64,000 bases of DNA, from the NCBI GenBank assembly GCA_035530375.1, contig DATKUY010000013.1, positions 1-64,000 on the forward strand, written 5' to 3'. Below are positions 1-8,885 of the stretch, piece after piece. Position 1 is the first letter of the stretch. Every line of letters begins with the position of its first letter. Source of the stretch: Sulfuricella sp035530375 (GTDB lineage Bacteria; Pseudomonadota; Gammaproteobacteria; Burkholderiales; Sulfuricellaceae). The translations under genes were made by a program, and so were the position numbers. Under the pieces are notes generated by a model that was not told where the DNA came from, searched no databases, and saw only the letters and a program-made list of their open reading frames with translations.

Positions 1-992
1 TAATCTTCCGGCACATTCGGCAATTCGAAATTCACCACATGCGGCAGTTGGTCGATGTCCAGGCCGCGCGCGGCGATGTCGGTGGCAACCAGCACCGGCA
101 ACGAGCCGTCCTTGAATTGCGCCAGCGCCTTGGTGCGCGCCGGTTGGCTTTTGTTGCCGTGTATCGCTGCGGCGGGAATGCCGTCCGCGATCAGCTTTTC
201 GGTCAGCCGGTTCGCGCCGTGCTTGGTGCGGGTGAATACCAGCACCTGCTTCCAGTCGTGATGCTTGATCAGATGCGACAGCAAATGGCTCTTGAGACGT
301 TGCGGCACCAGATGGACGCTTTGCGTGATCAGTTCCACAGTGGAGTTGCGGCGTGCCACTTCGACATAGCCGGGGTTGTGCAGCAGCCCGTCGGAAAGCG
401 TCTTGATCTCGTCGGAAAAAGTCGCCGAGAACAGCAGGTTCTGGCGCTGTTTTGGCAACAGCGCGAGGATTTTTTTGATGTCGCGGATAAAACCCATGTC
501 CAGCATGCGGTCGGCTTCGTCCAGCACCAGGATTTCGACGTGGGACAGGTCCACCGTTTTCTGCTGCACGTGATCGAGCAGGCGGCCCGGCGTGGCGACC
601 AGGATGTCCACGCGGCTTCTCAGCTTGGTGATTTGCGGATTGATGTTGACCCCGCCGATCATCGTCATCGAGTTCAGTTTCAGGTGCTTACCATATTCGC
701 GCACGCTCTCTTCCACCTGCGCCGCGAGTTCGCGGGTCGGGATCAGAATCAGCGCGCGGATCGGCGGGCGGCCGCTGGACGGGCCTTTGACGTTCGCATC
801 GGAGAGCCGGTGCAGTATCGGCAGGACAAAGCCGGCGGTCTTGCCGGTGCCGGTCTGCGCGCCTGCCAGCAGGTCGCCGCCGGACAGCACGGCGGGAATC
901 GCCTGCTTCTGGATCGGGGTGGGTTCGGTGTAGCCGCGTTCGCTGACGGCACGAACAATCGCTTCGGACAAGCCGAGTTCGGAAAAAGACAT
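1..992 (-). CDS. rhlE: DEAD-box ATP-dependent RNA helicase (RhlE type), C-terminus off window
   Basis: The minus-strand reading frame, running off the left edge, starts MSFSELGLSEAIVRAVSERG and carries the helicase motifs in order: Q motif (PTPIQKQAI), motif I (AQTGTGKT), Ia (PTRELA), Ib (TPGRLLDH), II (DEAD), III (SAT) and the start of the second RecA domain (VATDIAARGLDID). The last part matches the RhlE branch, which remodels rRNA and degradosome RNAs. The ATG at 992 is preceded by a modest CCGGAG site. The C-terminal tail is missing, so the RhlE assignment rests on the two helicase domains. The long plus-strand frame across this stretch is only its antisense shadow. Confidence 0.9.
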   Translation of the reverse strand, partial: MSFSELGLSEAIVRAVSERGYTEPTPIQKQAIPAVLSGGDLLAGAQTGTGKTAGFVLPILHRLSDANVKGPSSGRPPIRALILIPTRELAAQVEESVREYGKHLKLNSMTMIGGVNINPQITKLRSRVDILVATPGRLLDHVQQKTVDLSHVEILVLDEADRMLDMGFIRDIKKILALLPKQRQNLLFSATFSDEIKTLSDGLLHNPGYVEVARRNSTVELITQSVHLVPQRLKSHLLSHLIKHHDWKQVLVFTRTKHGANRLTEKLIADGIPAAAIHGNKSQPARTKALAQFKDGSLPVLVATDIAARGLDIDQLPHVVNFELPNVPED

Positions 993-1247
993 TAAGTGCT
1001 CCGGAAAAATATCGGCCTGTCGCCTTTTACAGGCGCCAGTCTTAGGCAGACGAATGGAATTTGGTAAAGCCGGGATGGGCAGCGGCACGATGACTGGAAC
1101 AAGTGCCGCGGGTCGCATTCTAACAGAGTGCGAACGGTTTGGCTGAAATTGTATGGGACATCTGGGTCAACCTCGGAAAAACGCCCGCGTTACTGAAACA
1201 TAGCAGCCGCAATCCCCTCGCCAACAAGACTAAATGGAGAAACCACA

Positions 1248-1589
1248 ATGAACGCCTTGAGAATGTTTGTAGTGCCCGCACTGTTGCTGACCTTTTCCGC
1301 CCCGACTTTCGCCGCCGATCCGGCACCGGCTGCCGGCCAGAAACGTGGGCCTAACCCTGAGATGTTCCAGAAAATGAAGGCCAAGATGCTGGAGAATCAC
1401 CAAAAACGCATACAAATAATGCAGAGCGCCGAATCCTGCATCCAAGCGGCTACGGACTCCGAGCAATTGAAATCCTGCCATGAGCAGGAACGCCAAGCGG
1501 ACCAGCAAATGCGCCAGCAGAACAAACAGGAAAGAGAAGTCGTGCGTGAAGGGCGGCAAAGCCGCCAAGATCAGGACAACCGCAAGTAA
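1248..1589 (+). CDS. small secreted Gln/Arg-rich protein
   Basis: This 113-residue protein begins with a clear signal peptide (residues 1-22, cleavage after FAADP or TFA-A), so it is probably periplasmic. The mature part is highly charged and Gln/Glu/Arg rich with two cysteines near residues 63 and 77, and it is predicted to be one or two long helices. It resembles the Lys/Gln-rich periplasmic helical proteins common in betaproteobacteria, but I recognise no family. It is monocistronic and is followed 21 bp later by a strong terminator. The function is unknown. Confidence 0.7.
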   Translation: MNALRMFVVPALLLTFSAPTFAADPAPAAGQKRGPNPEMFQKMKAKMLENHQKRIQIMQSAESCIQAATDSEQLKSCHEQERQADQQMRQQNKQEREVVREGRQSRQDQDNRK

Positions 1590-1610
1590 TAAATACTGCC
1601 CTGAAACAAC

Positions 1611-1642
1611 AAGGCCGAACCTTAAGGGTTTGGCCTTTTTTT
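1611..1642 (+). terminator. Rho-independent terminator of the small secreted protein gene
   Basis: An 11-bp stem (AAGGCCGAACC pairing with GGTTTGGCCTT, one G-T pair), a short TTAA-G loop and a run of seven T lie just after the stop codon at 1589. Confidence 0.85.
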
Positions 1643-1673
1643 AGAGGACCGGACGCAAGGCCGTTTTTTTCGC

Positions 1674-2378
1674 TTACTTAAACAGACCCTTGATGGCGCT
1701 GCCCGCCTTCTCCAGACTCTTGCCCGTGGATTTCATCAGGTTGTCGAAACTCACCGCGGCAGAGAGTTTCTGTTTTACCGCCTTGGCGATTTCCTGGCCG
1801 AGTTCGCCGGGAGTCACGCCACCCCTGGTCTTGCCGATATCGCGCAGGATGATGTCCGGCAGGCTCACCGCCACGGTCTTGCCGCCCATGAAGGCGGCGC
1901 TGGCTTCGGCCCTGGCGTCACGCACGGTGAATTCCGCGACGATGAGTTTCTTGCCGCCTTCCTTCTTTTCCGCTGGCCCCAAGTAGTCGGCAATATTTTT
2001 CTGGATGGCGTCGAAGTTGGTCATGGCATCGCCTTTTTCGTAGATCACGTCGGGTGCGATCACGGCGATCTTCTTGATGATCACGACATTCCTGGCAATC
2101 GAAGCAACATCGATGACGATGTCGATCTTGCCCACCTTGAGCGCATGGGGGGTCTTAAATCCGGGGGGATTGCCGATCACCAGTCCGCGGATCACGCCCT
2201 GGCCGTCCGCTGCCTTTATTTCTACCGCATCCACTCGCACCGAGGCTTTGGTCATCTCGCCGCCGTACTGGACGACAGCATCCTTGACCAGGCCGTCCAG
2301 GTTGCCTCGCAGCCAAAACAGCGTACCGGCGACAACCACCACAAGCATGATAAACAGGGAAATCAAACCTCGTTTCAT
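1674..2378 (-). CDS. membrane-anchored hypothetical protein, AsmA-like
   Basis: The 234-residue protein has one N-terminal membrane segment (residues 5-24, an uncleaved anchor) followed by a soluble domain rich in beta strands that should face the periplasm. The pattern of a short anchor followed by repeated 'hhhxxlxIGNPxGFxTPxAlxlGxIxhxhD' strands resembles AsmA/DUF748-like proteins, which help lipid or envelope homeostasis. The family link is tentative. I chose the ATG at 2378 (MKRGLIS) because AAGGAA lies 6 bp upstream. A longer frame to 2405 has no such site. Confidence 0.7.
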   Translation of the reverse strand: MKRGLISLFIMLVVVVAGTLFWLRGNLDGLVKDAVVQYGGEMTKASVRVDAVEIKAADGQGVIRGLVIGNPPGFKTPHALKVGKIDIVIDVASIARNVVIIKKIAVIAPDVIYEKGDAMTNFDAIQKNIADYLGPAEKKEGGKKLIVAEFTVRDARAEASAAFMGGKTVAVSLPDIILRDIGKTRGGVTPGELGQEIAKAVKQKLSAAVSFDNLMKSTGKSLEKAGSAIKGLFK

Positions 2379-2535
2379 AACCGTTCCTTGCGACTGCCAT
2401 AACATTGCACGTCCGGGATCCAGTCGGCAGAAGGGGATATAGCGGCGACCCGAACGCTATTTGCCGGATCAAATCGCATCTGCCGCACCTCAAGTTTCTC
2501 GGCTTCTTCATCCCACACCGAACCCATTGCCGCCT

Positions 2536-4245
2536 CTAGACCCTGAATTGGCTGACCGAGTTTTGCAGTGAACCGGCGAGCTGCTCCAGGTGCTCCGCTG
2601 TCTGGGCGATTTCCCTGACCTCGCTGCTATTTTGCTCGGTCATCCGGGCAATTTTTTCGACGCTCCCGGCAACCTGTCCGCTTGCCACGCTCTGCTCGCG
2701 CAATGCGTCCATAATCTCGCTGACGGATGCAATCACCTGGCTGGCGCCTTCGCGGATTCGCAGCATCGACTCGCCGGCCTGGTTGGCCATCACCACGCCA
2801 TCCCTTACCCTGGCGGTTCCTTCGTCCATGCTTGCCACCGCATCGATGGTTCCGCTTTGAATGCTGCCGATCATCGTGCTGATTTCCAGTGTCGACTTGG
2901 TCGTGCGCTCAGCGAGCTTCCTGACCTCATCCGCCACGACCGCAAAACCGCGCCCCTGCTCGCCGGCCCGCGCCGCTTCGATCGCCGCATTGAGCGCCAG
3001 CAGGTTGGTTTGGTCGGCGATCTCCTTGATGACGTTGACGATAGCCGAGATCTGATGCGAATGGTCTCCCAACGTCTGGATCAGTTGGGTGGAATGATTG
3101 ACCGAGTCGGCGATCTTGGTCATCTCTGCGGCGGCGTTATGCACGATCTCGCCGCCTTGTGAAGACAACTCCCCTGCCTGCTGGGCGATGCTGTGCGTCC
3201 CTTTCGAATTCTCGGCGACATGGTCGATGCTCACCGACATTTCCTCCACCGCCGTCGCCATCGAAGCGGACGCTTCGCTTTGCTGGATCGAGCTGGCGGC
3301 GACGCGCTGCGACGACTGGGACAAGTGGGCCGCGCTACCCATTACGTCCTGAACACCGGCAACGACCTGATGGATAATGTCCTGGAAACTCTTTACCATT
3401 TCGTTGAACGAATGACCTATTTCCCCGATCTCGTTATTTGCCCTGACCGTTACTCGCCGGGAAAGATCCTGCGTTGTCTGGATTGTCTTCATGGCCTCCC
3501 TGAGTTCCCCCAGCGGACGCGTAATGCTCCTGATCAGCACCAGCATAAGGATGCCGATAACCACCGTGACTGAAAGAACGATGGCGATCAGCCAGGACGC
3601 TCTTTGCCAGAAGATGCTGTCCACGTCATCGATGTATATCCCCGAACCAAGCAGCCAGTTCCAGCCCTCGAACTTCTTGACATAGGAAAGCTTGGTATAC
3701 AGTTCTTCAGTAGTGCCGCCGCCGGCCTTGGGCTTGGGCCAATTGTAGGTTACGAAGCCGGACCCGGCCTTGTTCGCGACCTCGTTGAACGCCACGAACA
3801 GATTTTTTTTGCCGTCAGTTTTCTCGACAGCACCGTCCAGCCCTGCCTGCAAGCTGGTCGCGCAGTTGAATTTCGCCGCATCCAGAATTTTCCCGTCCAG
3901 CGCCGGGACTGTCGGATGCATCAGCATTTTCGGAATCGGCTCCGTAAAATCGTTGAGCCAGAAATATTCCTTCTGCTCGTAGCGCATCGCCTTGATTGCC
4001 TTGATCGCCGCATCCTTGGCTGCTTCCTCGGTAAGCGCCCCGCTCTTCTGGAGGCCGTAATAATAAGCCAGCACGCCGTGCGCCGCCTCGACCAGATGCC
4101 GGGTTTTAATTTTCCTGTCATCCAGCAGTGTGGATTTTTCCGCCATCAGCGCGAAGGAGGACACAACCAGCATGCCGACCAGCGCCACGACGATCACCAG
4201 CAGCAAGCGGGTTTTGATGCTCATTGAACTGGCAGTACGGCTCAT
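2536..4245 (-). CDS. methyl-accepting chemotaxis protein with periplasmic Cache domain
   Basis: A 569-residue transducer. TM1 is at about 12-32, a single-Cache-2-type sensor at about 40-190 (contains YYYGLQKSGALTEE and YFWLND, typical of this fold), TM2 at about 200-222, then HAMP, then the coiled-coil signalling domain with the conserved hairpin tip (LNAAIEAARAGEQGRG). It should sense a small molecule, probably a carboxylate, in the periplasm and control CheA. The start at 4245 (MSRTASSMSIKTR) follows GGGGGGAT. A longer open frame upstream is not homologous. It stands alone, with no che genes nearby. Confidence 0.92.
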   Translation of the reverse strand: MSRTASSMSIKTRLLLVIVVALVGMLVVSSFALMAEKSTLLDDRKIKTRHLVEAAHGVLAYYYGLQKSGALTEEAAKDAAIKAIKAMRYEQKEYFWLNDFTEPIPKMLMHPTVPALDGKILDAAKFNCATSLQAGLDGAVEKTDGKKNLFVAFNEVANKAGSGFVTYNWPKPKAGGGTTEELYTKLSYVKKFEGWNWLLGSGIYIDDVDSIFWQRASWLIAIVLSVTVVIGILMLVLIRSITRPLGELREAMKTIQTTQDLSRRVTVRANNEIGEIGHSFNEMVKSFQDIIHQVVAGVQDVMGSAAHLSQSSQRVAASSIQQSEASASMATAVEEMSVSIDHVAENSKGTHSIAQQAGELSSQGGEIVHNAAAEMTKIADSVNHSTQLIQTLGDHSHQISAIVNVIKEIADQTNLLALNAAIEAARAGEQGRGFAVVADEVRKLAERTTKSTLEISTMIGSIQSGTIDAVASMDEGTARVRDGVVMANQAGESMLRIREGASQVIASVSEIMDALREQSVASGQVAGSVEKIARMTEQNSSEVREIAQTAEHLEQLAGSLQNSVSQFRV

Positions 4246-4487
4246 AAAAATCCCCCCTAAGCATGGATTCGCGGCGCTTCTTGCGCACCGACGTTTTTCA
4301 AAAATGCCTGTATTTGATGGTAGCAGGTTGCCAGAAATTCGGTGGTGACCGGGTTTGGCCGCCCCTGTTTCTCGAAAGCTGCCTTGAAAACGTGGCAAGC
4401 ACCGGCTTATCCAAGCCGTCCCGTTGTCGCATCGAGATGATGATGTCCTTAAATCTCCCATGCGTCCAGCATTTTGTGGATACTGGA

Positions 4488-5936
4488 TTACATTCCGCGC
4501 AGCAGTTCCATCCCCCACCCCACGCCGAACCCGTTGACGTCGCTCGCCACTGCACCCAGCCCGCCTTTGCAGTTGCTGGCGGAAAGGTCCACATGCAGCC
4601 ATGGACGATCCCCGATGAAACGCATCAGAAAGCGTGCGGCGAGGATGTGGTCGGCTTCGCCTTCCAGGGTGCACTGCTTGATGTCGGCGATCTGGCTATC
4701 CAGCCCCTCTTCGTAATCTGCATCGAGCGGAAAGGCGCATACCCGTTCGCCGGATTTCCTGCCCGCCGCCACGGCTTGCTCAACGAGCTGATCGCGGTTG
4801 GCGAAGATGCCGCTATAGCGCGCTCCCAGCGCGGTCGCCATGCTGCCGGTGAGGGTGGCGAAATCGACGATCAAGTCAGGCTTTTCACGCGCCGCCAGGG
4901 TCAGGGTATCGGCCAGCACCATGCGGCCTTCGGCATCGGTGTGGATAATTTCGATAGTGGTGCCGTTGAGCGCCGTCACCACGTCGCCCTGCTTGTAGGC
5001 CTCGGGGCTGATATGGTTCTGCGCCAGGGCCAGCCAGCAATCGATATCGAGCGGCAGATCGGCGCGACTGGCGGCGAGCAGCAATCCCAGGCTGACCGCC
5101 GAACCGTTCATGTCCTCGTGCATACCGTGCATGTAGCGCGCAGGCTTGAGATTGTGGCCGCCGGTGTCGAAGCAGATGCCCTTGCCGACCAGAGCCACGG
5201 TTTTCTTCGCCTGCGGGTGGCGGTAACGCAAGTGGATGATGGCGGCATCATCCGCGCTGCTGCCTTGCGCCACGGCAACGAATGCCCCGGCGCCGATCTT
5301 GCGCAGCTTCTTCATGTCGTATTCGGTGCATTTCCAGCCGTTTTCCTTGGCCAGCCTGCGGATACGCTCGCGATACAGGCCGGGAGTCAGCTCGTTGGCG
5401 GGCAGTATCGTCAGCTCGCGAGCCAGCACGTTGCCCTCGGCCTGGCCGCGCAAAGCGGCAAAATCATTTCCAGCCTTGTAACCATACAAGGCGAGTTTTT
5501 GCAGCGGGTGGCTTTCATCCTTTTTCTTGCGCCGGGGCAGTGACGCGCTATTGACGAGTGCGGTGTAAACACAGGCTTCCGCCGCCAAACGGCGCATTTC
5601 ATCGTTGCCGAAGACGGCGATGGCGACTTCCCTGGGATGTTCCGCAAGCAGGGGTTGCAGCGCCTTGCGAATCAGCGTGTGGCGCTCGAACGACGTCTGC
5701 ACGTCATCCAGCATTACCCATACAGCCAATCCGCCCTGTTCCAGGTCGCCACTCAACGGTGTTTTGGCCAGTTCCCCCGGCTTCATGCGGCGGCGCGCCA
5801 GGCGCGCGCGCAGCGCCTCGATGCCGGGCAGATCGTCGGCCAGGCTGTTTGCCCTGGGCAAGACGAACAGCACGTGGGAGGCCTTGGCAAGTGCAGTTTC
5901 AGTCACGGGAGACGGGGTTTGTACTATCTTGATCAT
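4488..5936 (-). CDS. M17 family leucyl aminopeptidase
   Basis: This 482-residue cytosolic metallopeptidase has both M17 signatures. The first metal/Lys motif is GKGICFDTGGHNLKP and the second is the family box TDAEGRMVLADTL, here HTDAEGRM instead of the usual NTDAEGRL. The N-terminal third is the poorly conserved macro-like domain. It removes N-terminal residues from peptides with two divalent metals. The divergent N-terminus and the His in the family box place it in the PepB/PepA-like side group rather than canonical PepA, so I give no symbol. Confidence 0.88.
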   Translation of the reverse strand: MIKIVQTPSPVTETALAKASHVLFVLPRANSLADDLPGIEALRARLARRRMKPGELAKTPLSGDLEQGGLAVWVMLDDVQTSFERHTLIRKALQPLLAEHPREVAIAVFGNDEMRRLAAEACVYTALVNSASLPRRKKKDESHPLQKLALYGYKAGNDFAALRGQAEGNVLARELTILPANELTPGLYRERIRRLAKENGWKCTEYDMKKLRKIGAGAFVAVAQGSSADDAAIIHLRYRHPQAKKTVALVGKGICFDTGGHNLKPARYMHGMHEDMNGSAVSLGLLLAASRADLPLDIDCWLALAQNHISPEAYKQGDVVTALNGTTIEIIHTDAEGRMVLADTLTLAAREKPDLIVDFATLTGSMATALGARYSGIFANRDQLVEQAVAAGRKSGERVCAFPLDADYEEGLDSQIADIKQCTLEGEADHILAARFLMRFIGDRPWLHVDLSASNCKGGLGAVASDVNGFGVGWGMELLRGM

Positions 5937-6058
5937 TTCTGCTCCAAATTTCAGCTTGGGTAAACTTCATTATCGCCGGAGTTGCGCTATCCATAAAAAA
6001 TAAATTCACATTCCTGCCAGAGTAAAAGATAATGGGTTTATTGCCGAAGTCGAAAATC

Positions 6059-6087
6059 TTGAGAAAAACTATAAGACTTGCTTTAAT
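6059..6087 (+). promoter_or_regulatory. candidate sigma-70 promoter of the pyruvate dehydrogenase genes
   Basis: TTGAGA at 6059-6064 and TTTAAT at 6082-6087 are separated by exactly 17 bp in an AT-rich stretch, about 36 bp before the aceE start. AGGAG sits 8 bp before that ATG. Confidence 0.55.
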
Positions 6088-6123
6088 GAAAAAAATTATG
6101 CAGTTTATTCAGGAGATTAGATA

Positions 6124-8781
6124 ATGTCAGAAAATCCGGACATCGATCCACAGGAAACGCAGGAGTGGCTGGAAGCCCTCGAGGCGGTACTGGAACGGGA
6201 AGGCGCGGAGCGTGCCCACTTCCTGCTGGAAAAAATGACCGAGAAGGCCCGCCGTTCCGGCGTGCACCTGCCTTTCTCCGCCAATACCGCCTACCTGAAC
6301 ACCATCCCGGTCAACCAGGAAGACCGCAACCCGGGCGACCTTACCATGGAGCGCCGCATCCGCGCCTTCATCCGCTGGAACGCAATCGCCACGGTGATGC
6401 GTTCCAACATGAAAAGCCCCGGCGTGGGCGGCCATATCGCCAGCTTCCAGTCCGCCGCCACGCTCTACGATGTCGGCTTCAACCATTTCTTCCGCGCACC
6501 GTCCGAGAACCACGGCGGCGACCTGGTCTACATCCAGGGCCACTCGGCGCCAGGCATTTACGCCCGCGCCTTCCTCGAAGGCCGCCTCACCGAAGAGCAG
6601 TTGCTCAATTTCCGCCAGGAAGTGGACGGCAAGGGGATTCCTTCCTATCCCCATCCCTGGCTGATGCCGGATTTCTGGCAGTTCCCGACGGTGTCGATGG
6701 GCCTGGGGCCGCTCACCGCGATCTACCAGGCGCGCTTCATGAAATACCTGCAGGACCGCGGCCTGGCCGAAACTGAAGGCCGCAAGGTATGGGCCTTCCT
6801 CGGCGACGGCGAGACTGACGAGCCCGAATCGACGGGCGCGATTTCGCTGGCTGCGCGCGAGAAGCTCGACAACCTGGTGTTCGTCATCAACTGCAACCTG
6901 CAGCGTCTGGACGGACCGGTGCGCGGCAACGGCAAGATCATCCAGGAACTTGAAGCCGATTTCCGCGGCTCCGGCTGGAACGTGATCAAGGTGGTCTGGG
7001 GCCGCCACTGGGATGCCCTGCTGACGATGGACAAGCACGGCCTGCTCAGAAAACGCATGGAAGAGTGCGTCGACGGCGACTACCAGAACTACAAGTCCAA
7101 GGATGGCGCCTACGTGCGCCAGCACTTCTTCGGCAAGTATCCGGAACTGCTGGAAATGGTCGCCAACATGTCGGACGATGACATCTGGCGCCTCAACCGT
7201 GGCGGCCACGACCCGCTCAAGGTCTACGCCGCCTATTCCGCGGCGATGCAGCACAAGGGCCAACCCACCGTGATCCTGGCCAAGACCGTGAAAGGCTACG
7301 GCATGGGCGAATCGGGCGAAGGCCAGAACGTCACCCACCAAACCAAGAAAATGTCCGGTGCATCGCTGAAGCAGTTCCGCGACCGCTTCAACATCCCCAT
7401 CCCGGACGACAAGGTCGCCGAAGTGCCATTCTACAAGCCAGCCGAAGACAGCCCGGAAATGCAGTACCTGCGCGAACGCCGCAGGGCGCTGGGCGGCTAC
7501 CTGCCGGCACGGCGCAAATCGGCCGAGGCGCTGCCCGTTCCCGACCTCTCCGCCTTCGAAAGCCAGCTTGCCGGTACCGGCGACCGCGAAATTTCGACCA
7601 CCATGGCTTTCGTCCGCGTGCTCTCCACCCTGCTCAAGGACAAGGCGATCGGCAAGCTGATCGTGCCGATCATTCCCGATGAGGCGCGCACTTTCGGCAT
7701 GGAAGGCATGTTCCGCCAGCTCGGCATCTACTCATCGGTGGGCCAGCTCTACGAGCCGCAGGACGCCGACCAGGTGATGTACTACAAGGAAGACAAGAGC
7801 GGCCAGATCCTCGAAGAAGGCATCAACGAAGCCGGCGCCTTCGCCTCCTGGCTGGCGGCGGGCACCAGCTACAGCAACCATGCCCAGCCGATGATCCCAT
7901 TTTACACTTTCTACTCGATGTTCGGCTTCCAGCGTATCGGCGACCTCGCATGGCTGGCCGGCGACGCACGCGCCCGCGGCTTCCTGATGGGCGGCACGGC
8001 GGGGCGCACCACCCTGAACGGCGAAGGACTGCAGCATGAGGACGGCCACAGCCATATTCTGGCCTCGACCATCCCCAACTGCGTCACCTACGATCCGACC
8101 TACGCCTACGAACTGGCGGTGATCGTCCAGGACGGCCTGCGCCGCATGTACAAGGAGCAGGAAAGCGTCTTCTACTACATCACCGTCATGAACGAAAACT
8201 ATGTTCATCCGCCGATGCCGAAGGGGGCCGAAGAAGGCATCCTGAAAGGCATGTATCTGCTCAAACGCGGCGCGCCGAAGAAAAAAATGAAAGTGCAACT
8301 GCTGGGTTCCGGCACCATCCTGCGTGAAGTCATCGCAGCGGCGGATCTGCTGGAACAGGATTTCGGCGTTTCCGCCGATATCTGGAGCGCCACCAGCTTC
8401 AACGAGCTGCGCCGCGACGGACTCGAAGTGCAACGCTGGAACATGCTCCATCCGGAGCATACGCAGCACCTGACCCACATCGAAAAATGCCTGAAAGACG
8501 GCTCCGGACCGGTCATTGCCGCCACCGACTACATGAAGGCCTACGCCGACCAGATTCGCGCTTTCGTGCCGCGCCGTTATGTCGTGCTCGGCACCGACGG
8601 TTTCGGCCGCAGCGACAGCCGCGAAAACCTGCGCCGCTTCTTCGAAGTGGACCGCTACCATGTTGCGGTGGCTGCACTCAAGGCGCTGGCCGACGAGGGC
8701 GCGATCCCCGCCGCCATGGCGGCCGAGGCGATCGTCAAATACGGCATCGACCCGAACAAACCGAATCCGGTGACGGTGTGA
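6124..8781 (+). CDS. aceE: pyruvate dehydrogenase E1 component, homodimeric type
   Basis: This is full length at 885 residues (E. coli AceE is 887). The thiamine diphosphate motif GDGETDEPES...N lies near residue 229, and the conserved MERRIRAFIRWNA and EGLQHEDGHSH blocks are present. It decarboxylates pyruvate and acetylates the lipoyl arm of AceF, feeding acetyl-CoA to the TCA cycle and biosynthesis. It is the first of three genes for the complex. The gap to aceF holds a large hairpin that could tune the ratio of E1 to E2. I see nothing odd in the coding sequence. Confidence 0.97.
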   Translation: MSENPDIDPQETQEWLEALEAVLEREGAERAHFLLEKMTEKARRSGVHLPFSANTAYLNTIPVNQEDRNPGDLTMERRIRAFIRWNAIATVMRSNMKSPGVGGHIASFQSAATLYDVGFNHFFRAPSENHGGDLVYIQGHSAPGIYARAFLEGRLTEEQLLNFRQEVDGKGIPSYPHPWLMPDFWQFPTVSMGLGPLTAIYQARFMKYLQDRGLAETEGRKVWAFLGDGETDEPESTGAISLAAREKLDNLVFVINCNLQRLDGPVRGNGKIIQELEADFRGSGWNVIKVVWGRHWDALLTMDKHGLLRKRMEECVDGDYQNYKSKDGAYVRQHFFGKYPELLEMVANMSDDDIWRLNRGGHDPLKVYAAYSAAMQHKGQPTVILAKTVKGYGMGESGEGQNVTHQTKKMSGASLKQFRDRFNIPIPDDKVAEVPFYKPAEDSPEMQYLRERRRALGGYLPARRKSAEALPVPDLSAFESQLAGTGDREISTTMAFVRVLSTLLKDKAIGKLIVPIIPDEARTFGMEGMFRQLGIYSSVGQLYEPQDADQVMYYKEDKSGQILEEGINEAGAFASWLAAGTSYSNHAQPMIPFYTFYSMFGFQRIGDLAWLAGDARARGFLMGGTAGRTTLNGEGLQHEDGHSHILASTIPNCVTYDPTYAYELAVIVQDGLRRMYKEQESVFYYITVMNENYVHPPMPKGAEEGILKGMYLLKRGAPKKKMKVQLLGSGTILREVIAAADLLEQDFGVSADIWSATSFNELRRDGLEVQRWNMLHPEHTQHLTHIEKCLKDGSGPVIAATDYMKAYADQIRAFVPRRYVVLGTDGFGRSDSRENLRRFFEVDRYHVAVAALKALADEGAIPAAMAAEAIVKYGIDPNKPNPVTV

Positions 8782-8789
8782 TGAACAAC

Positions 8790-8864
8790 AGAGGCTAGAG
8801 GTTAGAGGCTAGTAAAAACCGGCGTGTAGCGCCGACATTCACTAGCCTCTAGTCCCTAGCCTCT
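8790..8864. repeat. intergenic inverted repeat of AGAGGCTAG units between aceE and aceF
   Basis: Two 24-nt arms (8790-8813 and 8841-8864) pair at 21 of 24 positions. Each arm contains the motif AGAGGCTAG twice. A second hairpin (CGGCG-tgtag-CGCCG, 8819-8833) sits in the loop, and a run of A follows. It may act as an attenuator or be a REP-like dispersed element. Confidence 0.8.
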
Positions 8865-8885
8865 AAAAAAGCAGGAGAAACTCAA

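Noticed and set aside
39..995. Long plus-strand frame over the first kilobase
   Set aside because: It is the antisense shadow of rhlE. The minus frame has all helicase motifs in order, and the plus frame has no recognisable domain.
6127..7341. Large minus-strand frame opposite aceE
   Set aside because: Shadow frame in GC-rich coding DNA. The plus frame is clearly AceE over its full length.
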